A program made the position numbers and the translations under genes. A model generated the notes under the pieces. It saw only the letters and a list, made by a program, of their open reading frames with translations, searched no databases and was not told the DNA's origin. This document shows positions 7,583 to 17,063 of a stretch of 64,000 bases of DNA, one piece after another (within the stretch, counting starts at the first letter, position 1; every line of letters begins with the position of its first letter). The stretch is from Polaromonas sp. GTDB lineage: Bacteria; Pseudomonadota; Gammaproteobacteria; Burkholderiales; Burkholderiaceae_C. The stretch is taken from assembly GCA_013298945.1 (NCBI GenBank), contig JAAFJR010000002.1, forward strand, positions 62,001-126,000, written 5' to 3'.

Positions 7583-9625
7583 CTATTTTACAGGCCAAGC
7601 GATGCTTTTAAGTCTAGATTTCAAGCTTGCAATGTCCGTGTTACTTAGATGTTGACGGTAGCGAAGCTCCTCAAGTTGAATCAGCCAAGCAGCAAGTGGC
7701 TTAGCAGACGCTCCAAAATGGTTGATGGCGAAAAGTGCGAGTTCGCGTGGTGGCATGTTTTCTGGACTTGCTAAACCCATTTTTATTAGTCTGACACGCA
7801 CAGAAGAAAGCAAGCGTAACCATGGGTCATGTTGACGTTTATCCCATGTGGTCCAAGCGATACCTAGCAAACTGACGGTGATGATGATGGCAATCAATAC
7901 ATAGCTTAGATCTGTCCAACTCGGCGATGTGAAACCCAGATTTTTCAGGACATTTAGTTGTGTAGCCTCTGAGTAATTCAATATTTTTTGATTCCATGTG
8001 TTGTTCACCGCATCCCACACAGCGCGAAGCTGCAGCAGCGGGTTGTAGCCACTGTTGCCTAGGGTGTTTGTCCACAAATTCGCGATAGCTCCTCCGAAGG
8101 CGCCAGTTGGGGCTGCTAAACGTTGCATTGCATCTATCCGCAGTGGCGCAACGGCTGATGTTGGGTCGACGCGGACCCAGCTACCAACGGTGCTGCCATC
8201 TTCTTTACCCGCCTGCCACACTTCTGCCCAAGCATGTGCATCGCTTTGGCGTACAACCAAATAGCCATCAACTTGGTTGAATTCGCCACCTTGGTAGCCG
8301 GTGACAATGCGAGCTGGCACGCCCATAGCACGCATTAAGACGACAAAAGAAGAGGCGATGTGCTCGCAAAACCCGGCTTTGCGGTCAAACCAAAATTCAT
8401 CTGCCGTGTTGTCGCCATACAAACCAGGCTCTAAGGTATATTCATAACCGCCTGTGCGCAGCTTTTGCATGACGGCATTGACCAAGGTTGCTACATCGGC
8501 GTTGGTAAAACGAGGATCAGCTTTTATATCTGCTGCGAGTTGCAGTGTGCGCGGGTTATAACCTTTTGGCAGTTTTACATCGTTTTGCAAACTCAAGTCA
8601 GGTTTTTCAGGGCCGTAACTGAATTGCGTGTGGCTTTGTGCTTTGTAACGGATGAGGTCAGTGATTGGGCGATTTGTGAACCACTGTAATTCTGATGTTG
8701 TACGTAGCTGGTAGCCTGGCAACACGGGTGCTGTCGAGGCAGCATCTAGCGCAAACAACCATGGTTTGTTGCTGGGCTCTAAGGTTACTTCGTAATTTAA
8801 CGGCTGGCCTGTGACTTTCAAATTACTGCCTGCGCTAGAGCTGAGCGGTGGCAGCCATTGACGACCATCAAAATTAGACAGCACTGGCCCACGCAAGTAA
8901 ATGTCGCGGCTTGGCGGTGGTGCTTCCTCAAACTTGAGTCGCATGGCAATGCTATCGTCCAGCGCCAAATTGGCAATCGTGCCGACCCGCATGTCTGCAC
9001 TCAAGCCTGATTTACCTTGCAAAGGCCCGCCCGGTGTGCCCCATAAAGGTGCCAGCCGTGGAAATAGCATAAAAAGCACCACCATGATGGGCGCACCCAA
9101 CAGCGCCATCTTTGCCGCAACCATCGCAGCAACCATCAATGGTGGTTTGCCCACGGGCATATGTGCGTTGACCAAAGCGGTGAGCAAACCCATCAGCGCC
9201 ACCAGCATGGCAAAAGCGGTGAGTAGCGATTGAGAAAACAAGAAGTTGCTCAGCATGCAAAAGAAGCCAAGAAAAAATACGACAAAAGCATCTCGCTGCG
9301 CGCGTAGCTCCAAAGTTTTCAGTGCTAACAATATGACCAAAAGGGTCACACCAGCATCACGCCCCAAAATTGTTCTATGCGTGGCAAATGTTGCCGCAAC
9401 AGCGACAACCAGCAAAGTTACCAACCACCAGCGACTAGGCAGTGCTAGGGATTTCCAAGCCAGCATGCCACGCCAAACCAACACACCCGCCACCAAACCG
9501 CTGCACCACAATGGCAAATGCGACACTTGCGGCATCACCACGGCGGCGATGACAAACAGCAGGAACAGCGTATCGCGGCTGTCACGTGGTAGGCTCTCCA
9601 GCGTATTGACGAATTTTTTCAACAT
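7583..9625 (-). CDS. TgpA-type transglutaminase-like membrane protein
   Basis: A 680-residue protein with five to seven N-terminal membrane helices (DUF3488-like), a periplasmic transglutaminase-like domain and a C-terminal membrane helix with a DUF4129-like tail. The catalytic triad is visible as Cys in GFCEHIASS (about residue 420), His in DAHAWAEVW (about 464) and Asp in VRVDPTSA (about 486). The start lies 9 bp after the DUF58 gene stop, and a moxR gene comes before that. This moxR, DUF58, transglutaminase order is common in Proteobacteria; TgpA is essential in Pseudomonas, but the substrate is unknown. Confidence 0.88.
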   Translation of the reverse strand: MLKKFVNTLESLPRDSRDTLFLLFVIAAVVMPQVSHLPLWCSGLVAGVLVWRGMLAWKSLALPSRWWLVTLLVVAVAATFATHRTILGRDAGVTLLVILLALKTLELRAQRDAFVVFFLGFFCMLSNFLFSQSLLTAFAMLVALMGLLTALVNAHMPVGKPPLMVAAMVAAKMALLGAPIMVVLFMLFPRLAPLWGTPGGPLQGKSGLSADMRVGTIANLALDDSIAMRLKFEEAPPPSRDIYLRGPVLSNFDGRQWLPPLSSSAGSNLKVTGQPLNYEVTLEPSNKPWLFALDAASTAPVLPGYQLRTTSELQWFTNRPITDLIRYKAQSHTQFSYGPEKPDLSLQNDVKLPKGYNPRTLQLAADIKADPRFTNADVATLVNAVMQKLRTGGYEYTLEPGLYGDNTADEFWFDRKAGFCEHIASSFVVLMRAMGVPARIVTGYQGGEFNQVDGYLVVRQSDAHAWAEVWQAGKEDGSTVGSWVRVDPTSAVAPLRIDAMQRLAAPTGAFGGAIANLWTNTLGNSGYNPLLQLRAVWDAVNNTWNQKILNYSEATQLNVLKNLGFTSPSWTDLSYVLIAIIITVSLLGIAWTTWDKRQHDPWLRLLSSVRVRLIKMGLASPENMPPRELALFAINHFGASAKPLAAWLIQLEELRYRQHLSNTDIASLKSRLKSIAWPVK

Positions 9626-9634
9626 AAACTTTAC

Positions 9635-10615
9635 TCAATACAAAGCAAGCGCTTGCAGACACAGCTGTTGATGCGCTTCACCGCTGGCTGGAGAAATCTC
9701 AATTTTCGGCAATCGTAGTCCATAAACTAAACCTAGCGATTCCGCTTGCACCACCCAAGCGCAAAGTCTTGAGAGCGAAGCTTCTGCATCTGAACAGCCC
9801 GTGCGTGTAAAATCCAACCACAGCTCTTGTGCAGCAGCATGCTGCATATCACGACTGATCAAATTAACGGAAGGACTGGGGTTATCTGCTTCGATACTCG
9901 CCCAGGTTTTGGCTACTTTTTTCCACACAATGTGTTTCATGGGGTCGCCACGGCGGTAGGCGCGTATGCCGTCAAATTCACCTGTCGCTTTTGTTTGCGT
10001 TTGTTTGGCGTCGCCAGAAAGTGGTTCACCTGCAGGTAAAGCGGGTGCGTTGGGCTCAATAGATGGGTAAACCCACACGTGCATGGCTGGGCGAATAACG
10101 GTCCACACCCTAAACGTACCCATCGGGAAGCGCGTCTCTAACGTCAGTGTTGGTAATCTGTGTTTGCCTCGTGGCATGGGTTCGCCAGCGATTTGAACCG
10201 TGGTACTGCCTTGTGCGGGCACGTCTGCCCACGTCCAATTCGACAGTTTCAAAACACTCAAGCCAATGCCGTGCTTTAAGGTTTTTTGAGCATTGCTTAA
10301 AACCAACTCAAAATTAACTGTATTCGGCGTAAAATATGCCTGAGGCGCTATGATATTAATAGCTATTGCACGAAGATTGGCATGCCCAATATGCATACCA
10401 ACCAACACGCTGCCGCCGATCAAAAACGTCAACAAATAGCCCAAATTCAGCTGGTAGTTGATGCTTGCAACCAATAGCACAAGTAAAGTCACAACCATCA
10501 TCCAACCTGCTTTGGTGGGCAAAATGTACACATTGCGCTGGTTCAAGAGCATGCTGTCGCTCAACGGCGATCTGGCTTCAAACCATTGCTGAAAGCGTTT
10601 ACGAAAAAAGCCCAT
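9635..10615 (-). CDS. DUF58 domain protein (MoxR-associated)
   Basis: A 326-residue protein with two close membrane segments near residues 33-75 and the DUF58 signature FDGIRAYRRGDPMKHIVWKK near 212-231. DUF58 proteins are usually encoded beside MoxR ATPases, and their VWA-like part is thought to be handled by the ATPase. Here the gene sits 20 bp after moxR and just before the transglutaminase gene. Residues 85-99 (AINIIAPQAYFTPNT) derive from a diverged 47-bp repeat copy. Confidence 0.88.
   Translation of the reverse strand: MGFFRKRFQQWFEARSPLSDSMLLNQRNVYILPTKAGWMMVVTLLVLLVASINYQLNLGYLLTFLIGGSVLVGMHIGHANLRAIAINIIAPQAYFTPNTVNFELVLSNAQKTLKHGIGLSVLKLSNWTWADVPAQGSTTVQIAGEPMPRGKHRLPTLTLETRFPMGTFRVWTVIRPAMHVWVYPSIEPNAPALPAGEPLSGDAKQTQTKATGEFDGIRAYRRGDPMKHIVWKKVAKTWASIEADNPSPSVNLISRDMQHAAAQELWLDFTRTGCSDAEASLSRLCAWVVQAESLGLVYGLRLPKIEISPASGEAHQQLCLQALALY
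10317..10363 (+). repeat. 47-bp dispersed repeat, copy 5 (inside the DUF58 gene, A orientation, diverged)
   Basis: The copy keeps CGGCGTA, TGCCTGAG, GCTAT and the final ATAGC at the right spacing over 47 bp. Relative to the gene it is B orientation, phase 0, giving AINIIAPQAYFTPNT, close to the consensus product AINLIAAQAINTPATA. Confidence 0.7.
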
Positions 10616-10635
10616 GCTCGATGTGGAATGCTAAT

Positions 10636-11577
10636 TTAAGACAAAGCTACGGCGTCTAACATCGCTCGAACTTGCGCATTGGCGTTGCGCCCCGCGCTGC
10701 TGATAGGGTGCAGGCGATGAGCCACGGTTTGCACCATCACGGCGCGAATATCGTCAGGCGCGACGTAATCTCGTCCGCTCAACAGCGCTTGTGCTTTGGA
10801 CGCGCGCAAAAGCGCAATACCAGCCCGTGGGCTTAAACCTTGTACAAACCAGCTACCAGAGCGTGTGGCGGCGATCAGATCTTGTAAATAATTTAAGAGA
10901 GATTCAGACGCATGAATTTGCAGTACTTGCTGCTGCAGCTGCGCCAACTCGGTAGCCGTTAGAAGCGCGGGTAAAGTATCAACCACTGTTCGGGTATCGC
11001 CTTGCGTTCCTCCATTCGTGAGCAAGCTTCTCTCAGCGGCTCGGTCGGGATAACCCAAGGAAATGCGCATCAAAAACCGATCCAACTGAGATTCTGGCAA
11101 AGCATACGTCCCCAGCTGGTCATGCGGGTTTTGTGTGGCTATGACGAAAAAAGGCGAGGGCAGGGTACGGGTTTCACCTTCCACGGTGACTTGTTTTTCT
11201 TCCATGGCTTCCAACAATGCACTTTGCGTTTTCGGACTGGCCCGGTTGATTTCATCAGCCAAAAGCACTTGTGCAAATATAGGGCCGGGGTGGAATACAA
11301 ACGACTGGCTGGCGCGCTCGTAAATAGACACGCCGCTTAAATCGCTGGGCATCAAATCGCTGGTGAACTGAACACGAGAGAATTGCAGCCCAAACGTTCG
11401 CGCTAGCGCATGCGCTAGAGTGGTTTTGCCGACACCAGGAACGTCTTCAATCAGCAAATGCCCACCCGACAGCAGGCAAGCGACACAGTCTTGTACTTGT
11501 TCCGATTTGCCAACGATAACGCTGTTGAGCTGTGACAGCAAAGCCTTCAGCTTGCTTTGAGTATTGACATGGGTCAT
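10636..11577 (-). CDS. MoxR-family AAA ATPase
   Basis: A 313-residue AAA+ ATPase. It has Walker A GVGKTT at residues 48-53, Walker B VLLADEINRA at about 104-113, and a sensor region FFVIATQNPHDQLGTY. MoxR proteins act as chaperone-like ATPases for partner proteins with metal-binding or VWA domains; the partners here are probably the DUF58 and transglutaminase proteins downstream. I use the ATG at 11577 because MTHVNTQSKL fits the family N-terminus. An in-frame ATG at 11676 would add 33 residues with no family resemblance. Neither start has a clear ribosome site. Confidence 0.9.
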   Translation of the reverse strand: MTHVNTQSKLKALLSQLNSVIVGKSEQVQDCVACLLSGGHLLIEDVPGVGKTTLAHALARTFGLQFSRVQFTSDLMPSDLSGVSIYERASQSFVFHPGPIFAQVLLADEINRASPKTQSALLEAMEEKQVTVEGETRTLPSPFFVIATQNPHDQLGTYALPESQLDRFLMRISLGYPDRAAERSLLTNGGTQGDTRTVVDTLPALLTATELAQLQQQVLQIHASESLLNYLQDLIAATRSGSWFVQGLSPRAGIALLRASKAQALLSGRDYVAPDDIRAVMVQTVAHRLHPISSAGRNANAQVRAMLDAVALS

Positions 11578-11702
11578 GGTTTGATGATTTATCGCGTTAA
11601 AGGATGTAGGCTGAGATTTCTCAAAATATATTTTTGCACTATTATGGATAGCATAAGCGGTGTATTTCCACGCCATATCCCAAACATAGCATTTAATTCA
11701 TC

Positions 11703-12659
11703 ATGACGAGTCGCACTGGTTATTTCACCCACCCCGATTGCCGTAAACACGAAATGGGCCGTGGCCACCCCGAGTGCCCAGAGCGCTTGGATGCTATCAA
11801 CGACCATTTGCTCTACACTGGCTTGCTTGACCATTTGGTGCAGCCCGAAGTGCCTTTGGTGCCCATCAGCGTAGTTGAGCTTGCCCACAGCAAGCGCCAC
11901 GTCGCAGCGTTACGCGGCATGAACGATGCTTTGCTAGAAGATATCGATGCAGGCGGTCCCAAATATGCGCAAATCGACCCTGATACCGCCATGAACCCAT
12001 TCACCTTGATGGCCGCCCTGCGCGCTACGGGCGCAGCTGTAGCCGCGACAGACGCCGTTATGGCCGGCGAACTGGCCAACGCCTTTTGCGCCATCCGTCC
12101 ACCCGGTCACCACGCCGAGCATGATCGCTCCATGGGCTTTTGCTTGGTTAATAGCGTCGCCACCGCCGCCAAATACGCGCTGGAACGACATGGGCTAGAG
12201 CGCGTCGCCATCGTTGACTTTGACGTGCACCACGGTAATGGCACGGAAGACATCGTCAGTGGCGATGACCGTATTTTGATGGTCAGCATCTTCCAGCACC
12301 CGTTTTACCCGCATTCTGGCGCGGACAGCACCGCCAGAAACATCGTCAACCTGCCTGTAGCCGCCTATACCAAAGGCTCGGTAGTCCGAGAGATGATTGA
12401 GCACAGTTGGATTCCGCACTTAGAAGACTTCAAACCGCAAATGATTTTCATCAGCGCTGGTTTTGACGCCCACAAAGATGACGATTTAGGTCAGCTCGGC
12501 TTGGTCGAGGCTGATTACGCTTGGATCACCAGCCGCATCAAAGACATCGCCAAACGGCATAGCGCTGGGCGCATCGTCTCGTGTTTAGAGGGGGGATACA
12601 ACTTAAACGCCTTGGCCCGCAGCGTTGAAGCGCATGTGCGGGTGTTGGCTGATCTGTAA
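11703..12659 (+). CDS. Histone-deacetylase-like amidohydrolase
   Basis: A 318-residue zinc amidohydrolase of the bacterial histone deacetylase / acetylpolyamine amidohydrolase superfamily. Visible motifs are GRGHPECPERLDAI, RPPGHHAEHDRSMGFC (catalytic His136-His137) and VDFDVHHGNGTEDI (Zn ligands, about 171-184), then SAGFDAHKDD with the third ligand. The bacterial substrate cannot be told from sequence; acetylated polyamines, proteins or small amides are possible. It is transcribed away from moxR. A second, more distant family member lies at 39618-40574. Confidence 0.9.
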   Translation: MTSRTGYFTHPDCRKHEMGRGHPECPERLDAINDHLLYTGLLDHLVQPEVPLVPISVVELAHSKRHVAALRGMNDALLEDIDAGGPKYAQIDPDTAMNPFTLMAALRATGAAVAATDAVMAGELANAFCAIRPPGHHAEHDRSMGFCLVNSVATAAKYALERHGLERVAIVDFDVHHGNGTEDIVSGDDRILMVSIFQHPFYPHSGADSTARNIVNLPVAAYTKGSVVREMIEHSWIPHLEDFKPQMIFISAGFDAHKDDDLGQLGLVEADYAWITSRIKDIAKRHSAGRIVSCLEGGYNLNALARSVEAHVRVLADL

Positions 12660-12674
12660 AAGTTACCGTAACGT

Positions 12675-13991
12675 ATGACATTTTTGGCTACGCTTGCAAC
12701 ACCTTCCTTGGTTAACCCTAGCACGCCGATGCCGACACAAGATATTGGTCAATGGTTTGCCCAGCTAGCCACACCAAAATCGTTGCTAGAGCTAGCTGTG
12801 CTGGTGTTGTGTGCAGCCTTGGCTTGGGGGTTTTTGTGGCTGATGCGGCGCAGTTTGGCGCAGGTGGACAGTAAATCCATCTTATTTGGAAAACAGCTGG
12901 TTGATGGCGTGCTTTTTCCGCTCTTGTTGCTGTGCTTCGCTTACATTGCACGTGCGGTTTTGCTGCGCACCGCAGAAGTTCACTTGCTGCACATTGCGGT
13001 TCCTGTCCTGCTTGCGCTGGTCATGATACGCATGGGCGTGAAAGTGCTGCAAGCTGCGTTCAAAGAATCACCTGTTGTACGGTTTTTGGAGCGCACGATC
13101 TCTTGGGTAGTTTGGTTGGCTTTGGTGTTGTGGATCAGCGGTTTGCTGCCCTTGGTACTGCAAGAAATGGAGCAAATTAGCTGGAAGGTAGGCGGCAGCG
13201 CCATCTCGCTGCGTGCCATGCTGGAAGGGGCGCTCACTGCTGGGGCTGTGCTGCTGCTGGCTTTGTGGGTTGCATCTGCTGTTGAATCCAAGCTGCTGCG
13301 CCACGCCAGCGGTGGTGAGTTGTCTTTGCGCAAAGCCGCCAGCAATGCGGTGCGGGCCGTGTTGATTTTTGTGGGATTGTTGCTCTCGCTAAGTATGGTC
13401 GGTCTTGATCTCACTGCGCTGTCCGTTCTGGGCGGTGCTGTAGGCGTCGGTATTGGCCTGGGGCTGCAAAAGCTCGCATCCAACTACGTCAGCGGTTTTG
13501 TCATTTTGACCGAGCGCAGCATGCGCATTGGTGACTTTGTCCGTTTGGATAATTTTGAAGGCCGCATCACCGACATCAAAACCCGCTACACCGTTATCCG
13601 CTCTGGCAGCGGCCGTGAATCCATCGTCCCTAATGAAATGATGGTCACCAACCGGGTTGAAAACCTGACGTTCAGCGACACCCTAATCTCCCAGCAAACG
13701 CTGCTGTCGGTGGGCTACGACAGCGACGTCGCCTTGGTTAGCCGCTTATTGATAGAAGCTGCCTTGGCGCAAACCCGCGTCAAGGCTGAACCCGCACCCG
13801 TAGCCGCCTTGACGGCTTTTGGTGCAAATGGTCTGGAATTCACCTTGAATTATTGGATCACCGACCCCGAAAATGGCCAGCTCAATATCCGCTCAGACGT
13901 CAACACAGCCATTTTGACGGCGATGCGAAATCACAATATCGACATCCCGTTACCGCAGCAGGTGGTGCACGATGCGAAACCACGGGTTTAG
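12675..13991 (+). CDS. MscS-family mechanosensitive channel
   Basis: A 438-residue membrane protein. Several N-terminal helices precede the MscS pore helix and beta domain, with GGAVGVGIGLGLQKLASNYV (about 252-271) followed by GFVILTERSMRIGDFVRLDN. The C-terminus has the ferredoxin-like fold expected in the family, ending PLPQQVVHD. Such channels release solutes under hypo-osmotic stress. It is larger than the 286-residue E. coli MscS because of extra N-terminal helices. A second ATG at 12729 is a possible start. It lies 15 bp after the deacetylase-like gene. Confidence 0.88.
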   Translation: MTFLATLATPSLVNPSTPMPTQDIGQWFAQLATPKSLLELAVLVLCAALAWGFLWLMRRSLAQVDSKSILFGKQLVDGVLFPLLLLCFAYIARAVLLRTAEVHLLHIAVPVLLALVMIRMGVKVLQAAFKESPVVRFLERTISWVVWLALVLWISGLLPLVLQEMEQISWKVGGSAISLRAMLEGALTAGAVLLLALWVASAVESKLLRHASGGELSLRKAASNAVRAVLIFVGLLLSLSMVGLDLTALSVLGGAVGVGIGLGLQKLASNYVSGFVILTERSMRIGDFVRLDNFEGRITDIKTRYTVIRSGSGRESIVPNEMMVTNRVENLTFSDTLISQQTLLSVGYDSDVALVSRLLIEAALAQTRVKAEPAPVAALTAFGANGLEFTLNYWITDPENGQLNIRSDVNTAILTAMRNHNIDIPLPQQVVHDAKPRV

Positions 13992-14022
13992 AACGAACTT
14001 AGTTTTGGTTTTAAACGGACGT

Positions 14023-14055
14023 AAAAAAACCGCTGCATCTTGCGATGAGCGGTTT
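14023..14055 (-). terminator. Rho-independent terminator of rpsT
   Basis: AAACCGCT pairs with AGCGGTTT around a 13-base loop. On the minus strand the stem is followed by a run of T. It sits about 110 bp after the rpsT stop. Confidence 0.75.
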
Positions 14056-14163
14056 AGTTGCTAAATCTTTCGATTAAGGCTTGCTAGCTGACAGCGCACC
14101 CAACAAAACGGCGAACTACTGATTTGTTTAAACCTATGGTTCGGGCGATTTGCTTAAATTGAA

Positions 14164-14466
14164 TTAAGCAGTTGCTAAGGCCAAAGCCTTAACTTTCGTA
14201 GACAAACGGCTCTTATCGCGCGCTGCCTTGTTTTTGTGAAAGATGCCTTTGTCAGCCACGGTGTCAACCACAGCTTGCATCTTCGCAAAAGCTTCAGTCG
14301 CTTTTGCTTTGTCGCCAGCGATAACGGCTTTTTCGACGTTTTTCACAGCGGTACGGTATTTAGAGCGCAAAGAAGTGTTTGCAGCATTGATTTTGACGTC
14401 TTGGCGTACGCGCTTACGGCCAGAGGCTAGACGAGGGTTTTTCTTTTTTGGTTTGGCTGATGCCAT
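14164..14466 (-). CDS. rpsT: 30S ribosomal protein S20
   Basis: A 100-residue, Lys/Ala/Arg-rich protein that binds 16S rRNA in the small subunit. It starts [19 protein letters not shown] and contains [20 protein letters not shown] and [16 protein letters not shown], all family hallmarks. An AAGGAA ribosome site lies upstream of the start. It is a single-gene unit with its own terminator, back to back with murJ. Confidence 0.98.
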   Translation of the reverse strand: MASAKPKKKNPRLASGRKRVRQDVKINAANTSLRSKYRTAVKNVEKAVIAGDKAKATEAFAKMQAVVDTVADKGIFHKNKAARDKSRLSTKVKALALATA

Positions 14467-14562
14467 GATAGTGATTCCTTAAATGTATGCGGATGATGTC
14501 AGCTAAGCCCTCTATTCTAGCATTTTTAGAATTTATCTCAGTTTTCTGTATAAACTAGCCCC

Positions 14563-16134
14563 GTGTCACTCCTAAAATCCGCCTCCGTCATCTCCCTGCT
14601 TACCTTGGTATCTCGTATCACCGGCATGGTGCGTGACCAGTTGATGGCGGCCATGTTTGGGGCTTCGGCTATGACGGATGCGTTTAATGTGGCTTTTCGG
14701 TTACCTAATATGTTTAGGAGGCTGTTTGCGGAAGGGGCGTTCAGCCAGGCATTTGTGCCGGTTTTAGGGGCGAGTAAGGTCAAAAATGGGGACGAGGCGA
14801 CCAAGATATTGGTTGACCGCGTCGCCACCGTTCTGTTTTGGGTGTTAGTGCTCACTTGCATCGTTGGCGTTGCCGCTGCGCCCGTGCTGGTGTGGGTGAT
14901 GGCTAGCGGGTTGCAGCAAAATCAGCAAGGGTTTAACGCGGCAGTGTTCATGGCGCGGTGGATGTTTCCTTACATCGGCTTCATGTCGCTGGTGGCGCTG
15001 GGTGCGGGTGTGCTGAACACCTACCAGCGCTTTGCCGTGCCTGCATTCACGCCGGTCTTGCTAAATTTGTCTATGATTTTGGCGGCTTGGCTGGGCGCAC
15101 CGTGGTTCAAAAGTATGGGGGTTCAGCCGATTTACGCCATGGCGATGGGGGTAATTGGTGGCGGCGTGTTGCAACTTGGGATGCAAATGTGGGCGCTGCA
15201 CAAGATTGGGTTTTTGCCAAAAATTCGTGCCAATTGGGCAGATTTCAAAGCTGCTTGGGCAGATGCTGGCGTCAAAAACGTGGCTAAATTGATGCTGCCA
15301 GCGCTCTTGGGCGTGGGCGTGGCGCATATTTCGGCGATTATCAACCTGCAAATCGCCTCGCATTTGACGCCCGGAAGCGTTAGCTGGATGAGCTATGCCG
15401 AGCGGTTGATGGAGTTTCCCACCGCCATGCTGGGAGTTGCGCTGGGCGTGGTTCTGACGCCGCGTTTGGTGGCAGCTAAGGCCAGCGGCGATGATGCCAC
15501 CTATTCCGCCATGATTGACTGGGGGCTGCGTCTGGTAATTTTGTTGGCCGTACCTTGCACCGTGGCATTGCTGCTGTTTGCCAAGCCACTGGTGGCGACT
15601 TTGTTCCATTACGGTGTGTTTACAAACAACGACGTGAATCAAGTGACCACGCCTTTGATGGGCTACGGCGCTGGTTTGATTGGCTTGGTAGCTATCAAAA
15701 TATTAGCGCCTGGGTTTTACGCCAGCCAAGACATCAAAACGCCCGTCAAAATCGCTATTGCGGTGCTTGTCATCACTCAGCTGCTGAATATTGCTCTCGT
15801 TCCAATATTTGCCCATGCGGGTTTGGCGCTGTCGATTGGCTTGGGGGCGTTGATTAACGCGCTGTGGCTGTTGATAGGTTTAATCAAGCGTGGTAGCTAC
15901 CTGCCACTGCCAGGCTGGGGTAAATTCATAATCCAAGTCATCTTTGCCAGCGCCTTACTGGGAGTGTTGCTGTGGTGGAGCGCGGGGTATTTTGACTGGA
16001 CAGCGTTAAGAAGTGATATTTTTAAGAGAATCATGCTTCTAGCCGGCGTATTGATTGCCTCAGCAGCTATATATTTTATAGCATTATTGGTGGCAGGCGT
16101 TAAAATCAAGACTTTGCTAAAAGGGCAAGGTTAA
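14563..16134 (+). CDS. murJ: Lipid II flippase MurJ
   Basis: A 523-residue protein with about 14 membrane helices that moves lipid II across the inner membrane for peptidoglycan synthesis. It begins LLKSASVISLLTLVSRITG with the family RDQLMAAMFG, and has FRRLFAEGAFSQAFVP and KILAPGFYASQD. The start is GTG at 14563, the only start that keeps the conserved N-terminus. The last helix (about 492-506, LAGVLIASAAIYFIA) is encoded by a 47-bp repeat copy. rpsT next door on the opposite strand is the usual arrangement in betaproteobacteria. Confidence 0.96.
   Translation: MSLLKSASVISLLTLVSRITGMVRDQLMAAMFGASAMTDAFNVAFRLPNMFRRLFAEGAFSQAFVPVLGASKVKNGDEATKILVDRVATVLFWVLVLTCIVGVAAAPVLVWVMASGLQQNQQGFNAAVFMARWMFPYIGFMSLVALGAGVLNTYQRFAVPAFTPVLLNLSMILAAWLGAPWFKSMGVQPIYAMAMGVIGGGVLQLGMQMWALHKIGFLPKIRANWADFKAAWADAGVKNVAKLMLPALLGVGVAHISAIINLQIASHLTPGSVSWMSYAERLMEFPTAMLGVALGVVLTPRLVAAKASGDDATYSAMIDWGLRLVILLAVPCTVALLLFAKPLVATLFHYGVFTNNDVNQVTTPLMGYGAGLIGLVAIKILAPGFYASQDIKTPVKIAIAVLVITQLLNIALVPIFAHAGLALSIGLGALINALWLLIGLIKRGSYLPLPGWGKFIIQVIFASALLGVLLWWSAGYFDWTALRSDIFKRIMLLAGVLIASAAIYFIALLVAGVKIKTLLKGQG
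16036..16082 (+). repeat. 47-bp dispersed repeat, copy 6 (inside murJ, A orientation)
   Basis: The copy reads CTAGCCGGCGTATTGATTGC, then CAGCAGCTATATATTTTATAGC, nearly identical to the consensus. It is in phase 0. The consensus TGA is TCA here, which keeps the frame open and gives LAGVLIASAAIYFIA. Confidence 0.92.
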
Positions 16135-16186
16135 TGGCTAGTTTAGGGCTACTGAGCAAGTCTAAAAAATAGGTCAAAATAGAACC

Positions 16187-17050
16187 ATGCAACTCGAATT
16201 TGACGTCCCAACGCCTTTGGCTTATTTCAGCTTGTTGGTCAGCAGTGATGAGCACTTCCCACTGTTGGAAGCAGCAGTCGCCATCGCGCAAGATGAATAC
16301 CCCGAATTGGACGTCGAGCAGGTGCTGGGTGAGGTTGATCAGCTCTTGGCCAGAATCAAGCGCCGCTTGCCTGCCGATAGCACGTCGTTGTCAAAACTGC
16401 GTATTCTTAACCAGTTTTTTTACCACGACCTAGGCTTTAGCGGCAACGTAAACAACTATTACGACCCCGACAACAGCTACCCGCATGCAGTGTTGAAAAC
16501 TCGACGCGGCATACCGATTTCTTTGGCAGTGTTATGGCTGGAGCTGGCTCAGGGCTTGGGTTTGAACGCTCGCGGCGTCGCGTTTCCTGGGCATTTCATG
16601 GTGAAGGTGAATATGCCGAAGGGACAGGTGGTGATTGACCCGTTCACCGGCCAGTCGCTTAGTCGCGAAGACCTGAGCGAGCGCTTGATGCCGTTTAAGA
16701 ATCTCAACGATTTACCAGAATCTTTAGAACCTGAAACCGATATTCCACTAGGCTTGTACCTGCAATCAGCCAAACCGCGCGACATCATTACCCGAATGCT
16801 GCACAACCTCAAAGAAGTGCACAAAACAGCGGAGGACTGGCAGCGCATGATTCCAGTGCAAGACCGCCAAATCGCGCTGAACCCCGATGCCTGGAGCGAA
16901 TACCGTGACCGTGGTTTGGCTTTTGCCGAGTTGGGCAAGGCCACAGCGGCAGTGCGTGATTTTGATGTTTACTTACTCAACGTTACTGACGCGCCAGATG
17001 TGAAAGCCATCGCACTGCGGGCGCAAGAGCTGCGCCGCGCGGTGCTTTAG
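16187..17050 (+). CDS. SirB1-family protein (transglutaminase-like fold plus TPR)
   Basis: A 287-residue cytoplasmic protein of the SirB1 / UPF0162 family. An N-terminal half has FFYHDLGFSGNVNNYYDPDN and RRGIPISLAVLWLELAQGLG, followed by GVAFPGHFMVKV, resembling a transglutaminase fold. A C-terminal TPR-like part contains YRDRGLAFAELGKATAAVRD. Length and motif order match E. coli SirB1 (269 residues). The biochemical role is not known. Confidence 0.85.
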   Translation: MQLEFDVPTPLAYFSLLVSSDEHFPLLEAAVAIAQDEYPELDVEQVLGEVDQLLARIKRRLPADSTSLSKLRILNQFFYHDLGFSGNVNNYYDPDNSYPHAVLKTRRGIPISLAVLWLELAQGLGLNARGVAFPGHFMVKVNMPKGQVVIDPFTGQSLSREDLSERLMPFKNLNDLPESLEPETDIPLGLYLQSAKPRDIITRMLHNLKEVHKTAEDWQRMIPVQDRQIALNPDAWSEYRDRGLAFAELGKATAAVRDFDVYLLNVTDAPDVKAIALRAQELRRAVL

Positions 17051-17063
17051 TTATCAGCTACTT

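Noticed and set aside
11578-11702. N-terminal extension of the MoxR ATPase from ATG 11676
   Set aside because: The extra 33 residues do not resemble the family and overlap the likely divergent promoter region.
15686-15725. Possible repeat copy in murJ around GTAGCTATCAAAATATTAGC
   Set aside because: It encodes VAIKILAPGFYASQD, a conserved MurJ motif, and lacks the CAGGCAATAAATACG core.
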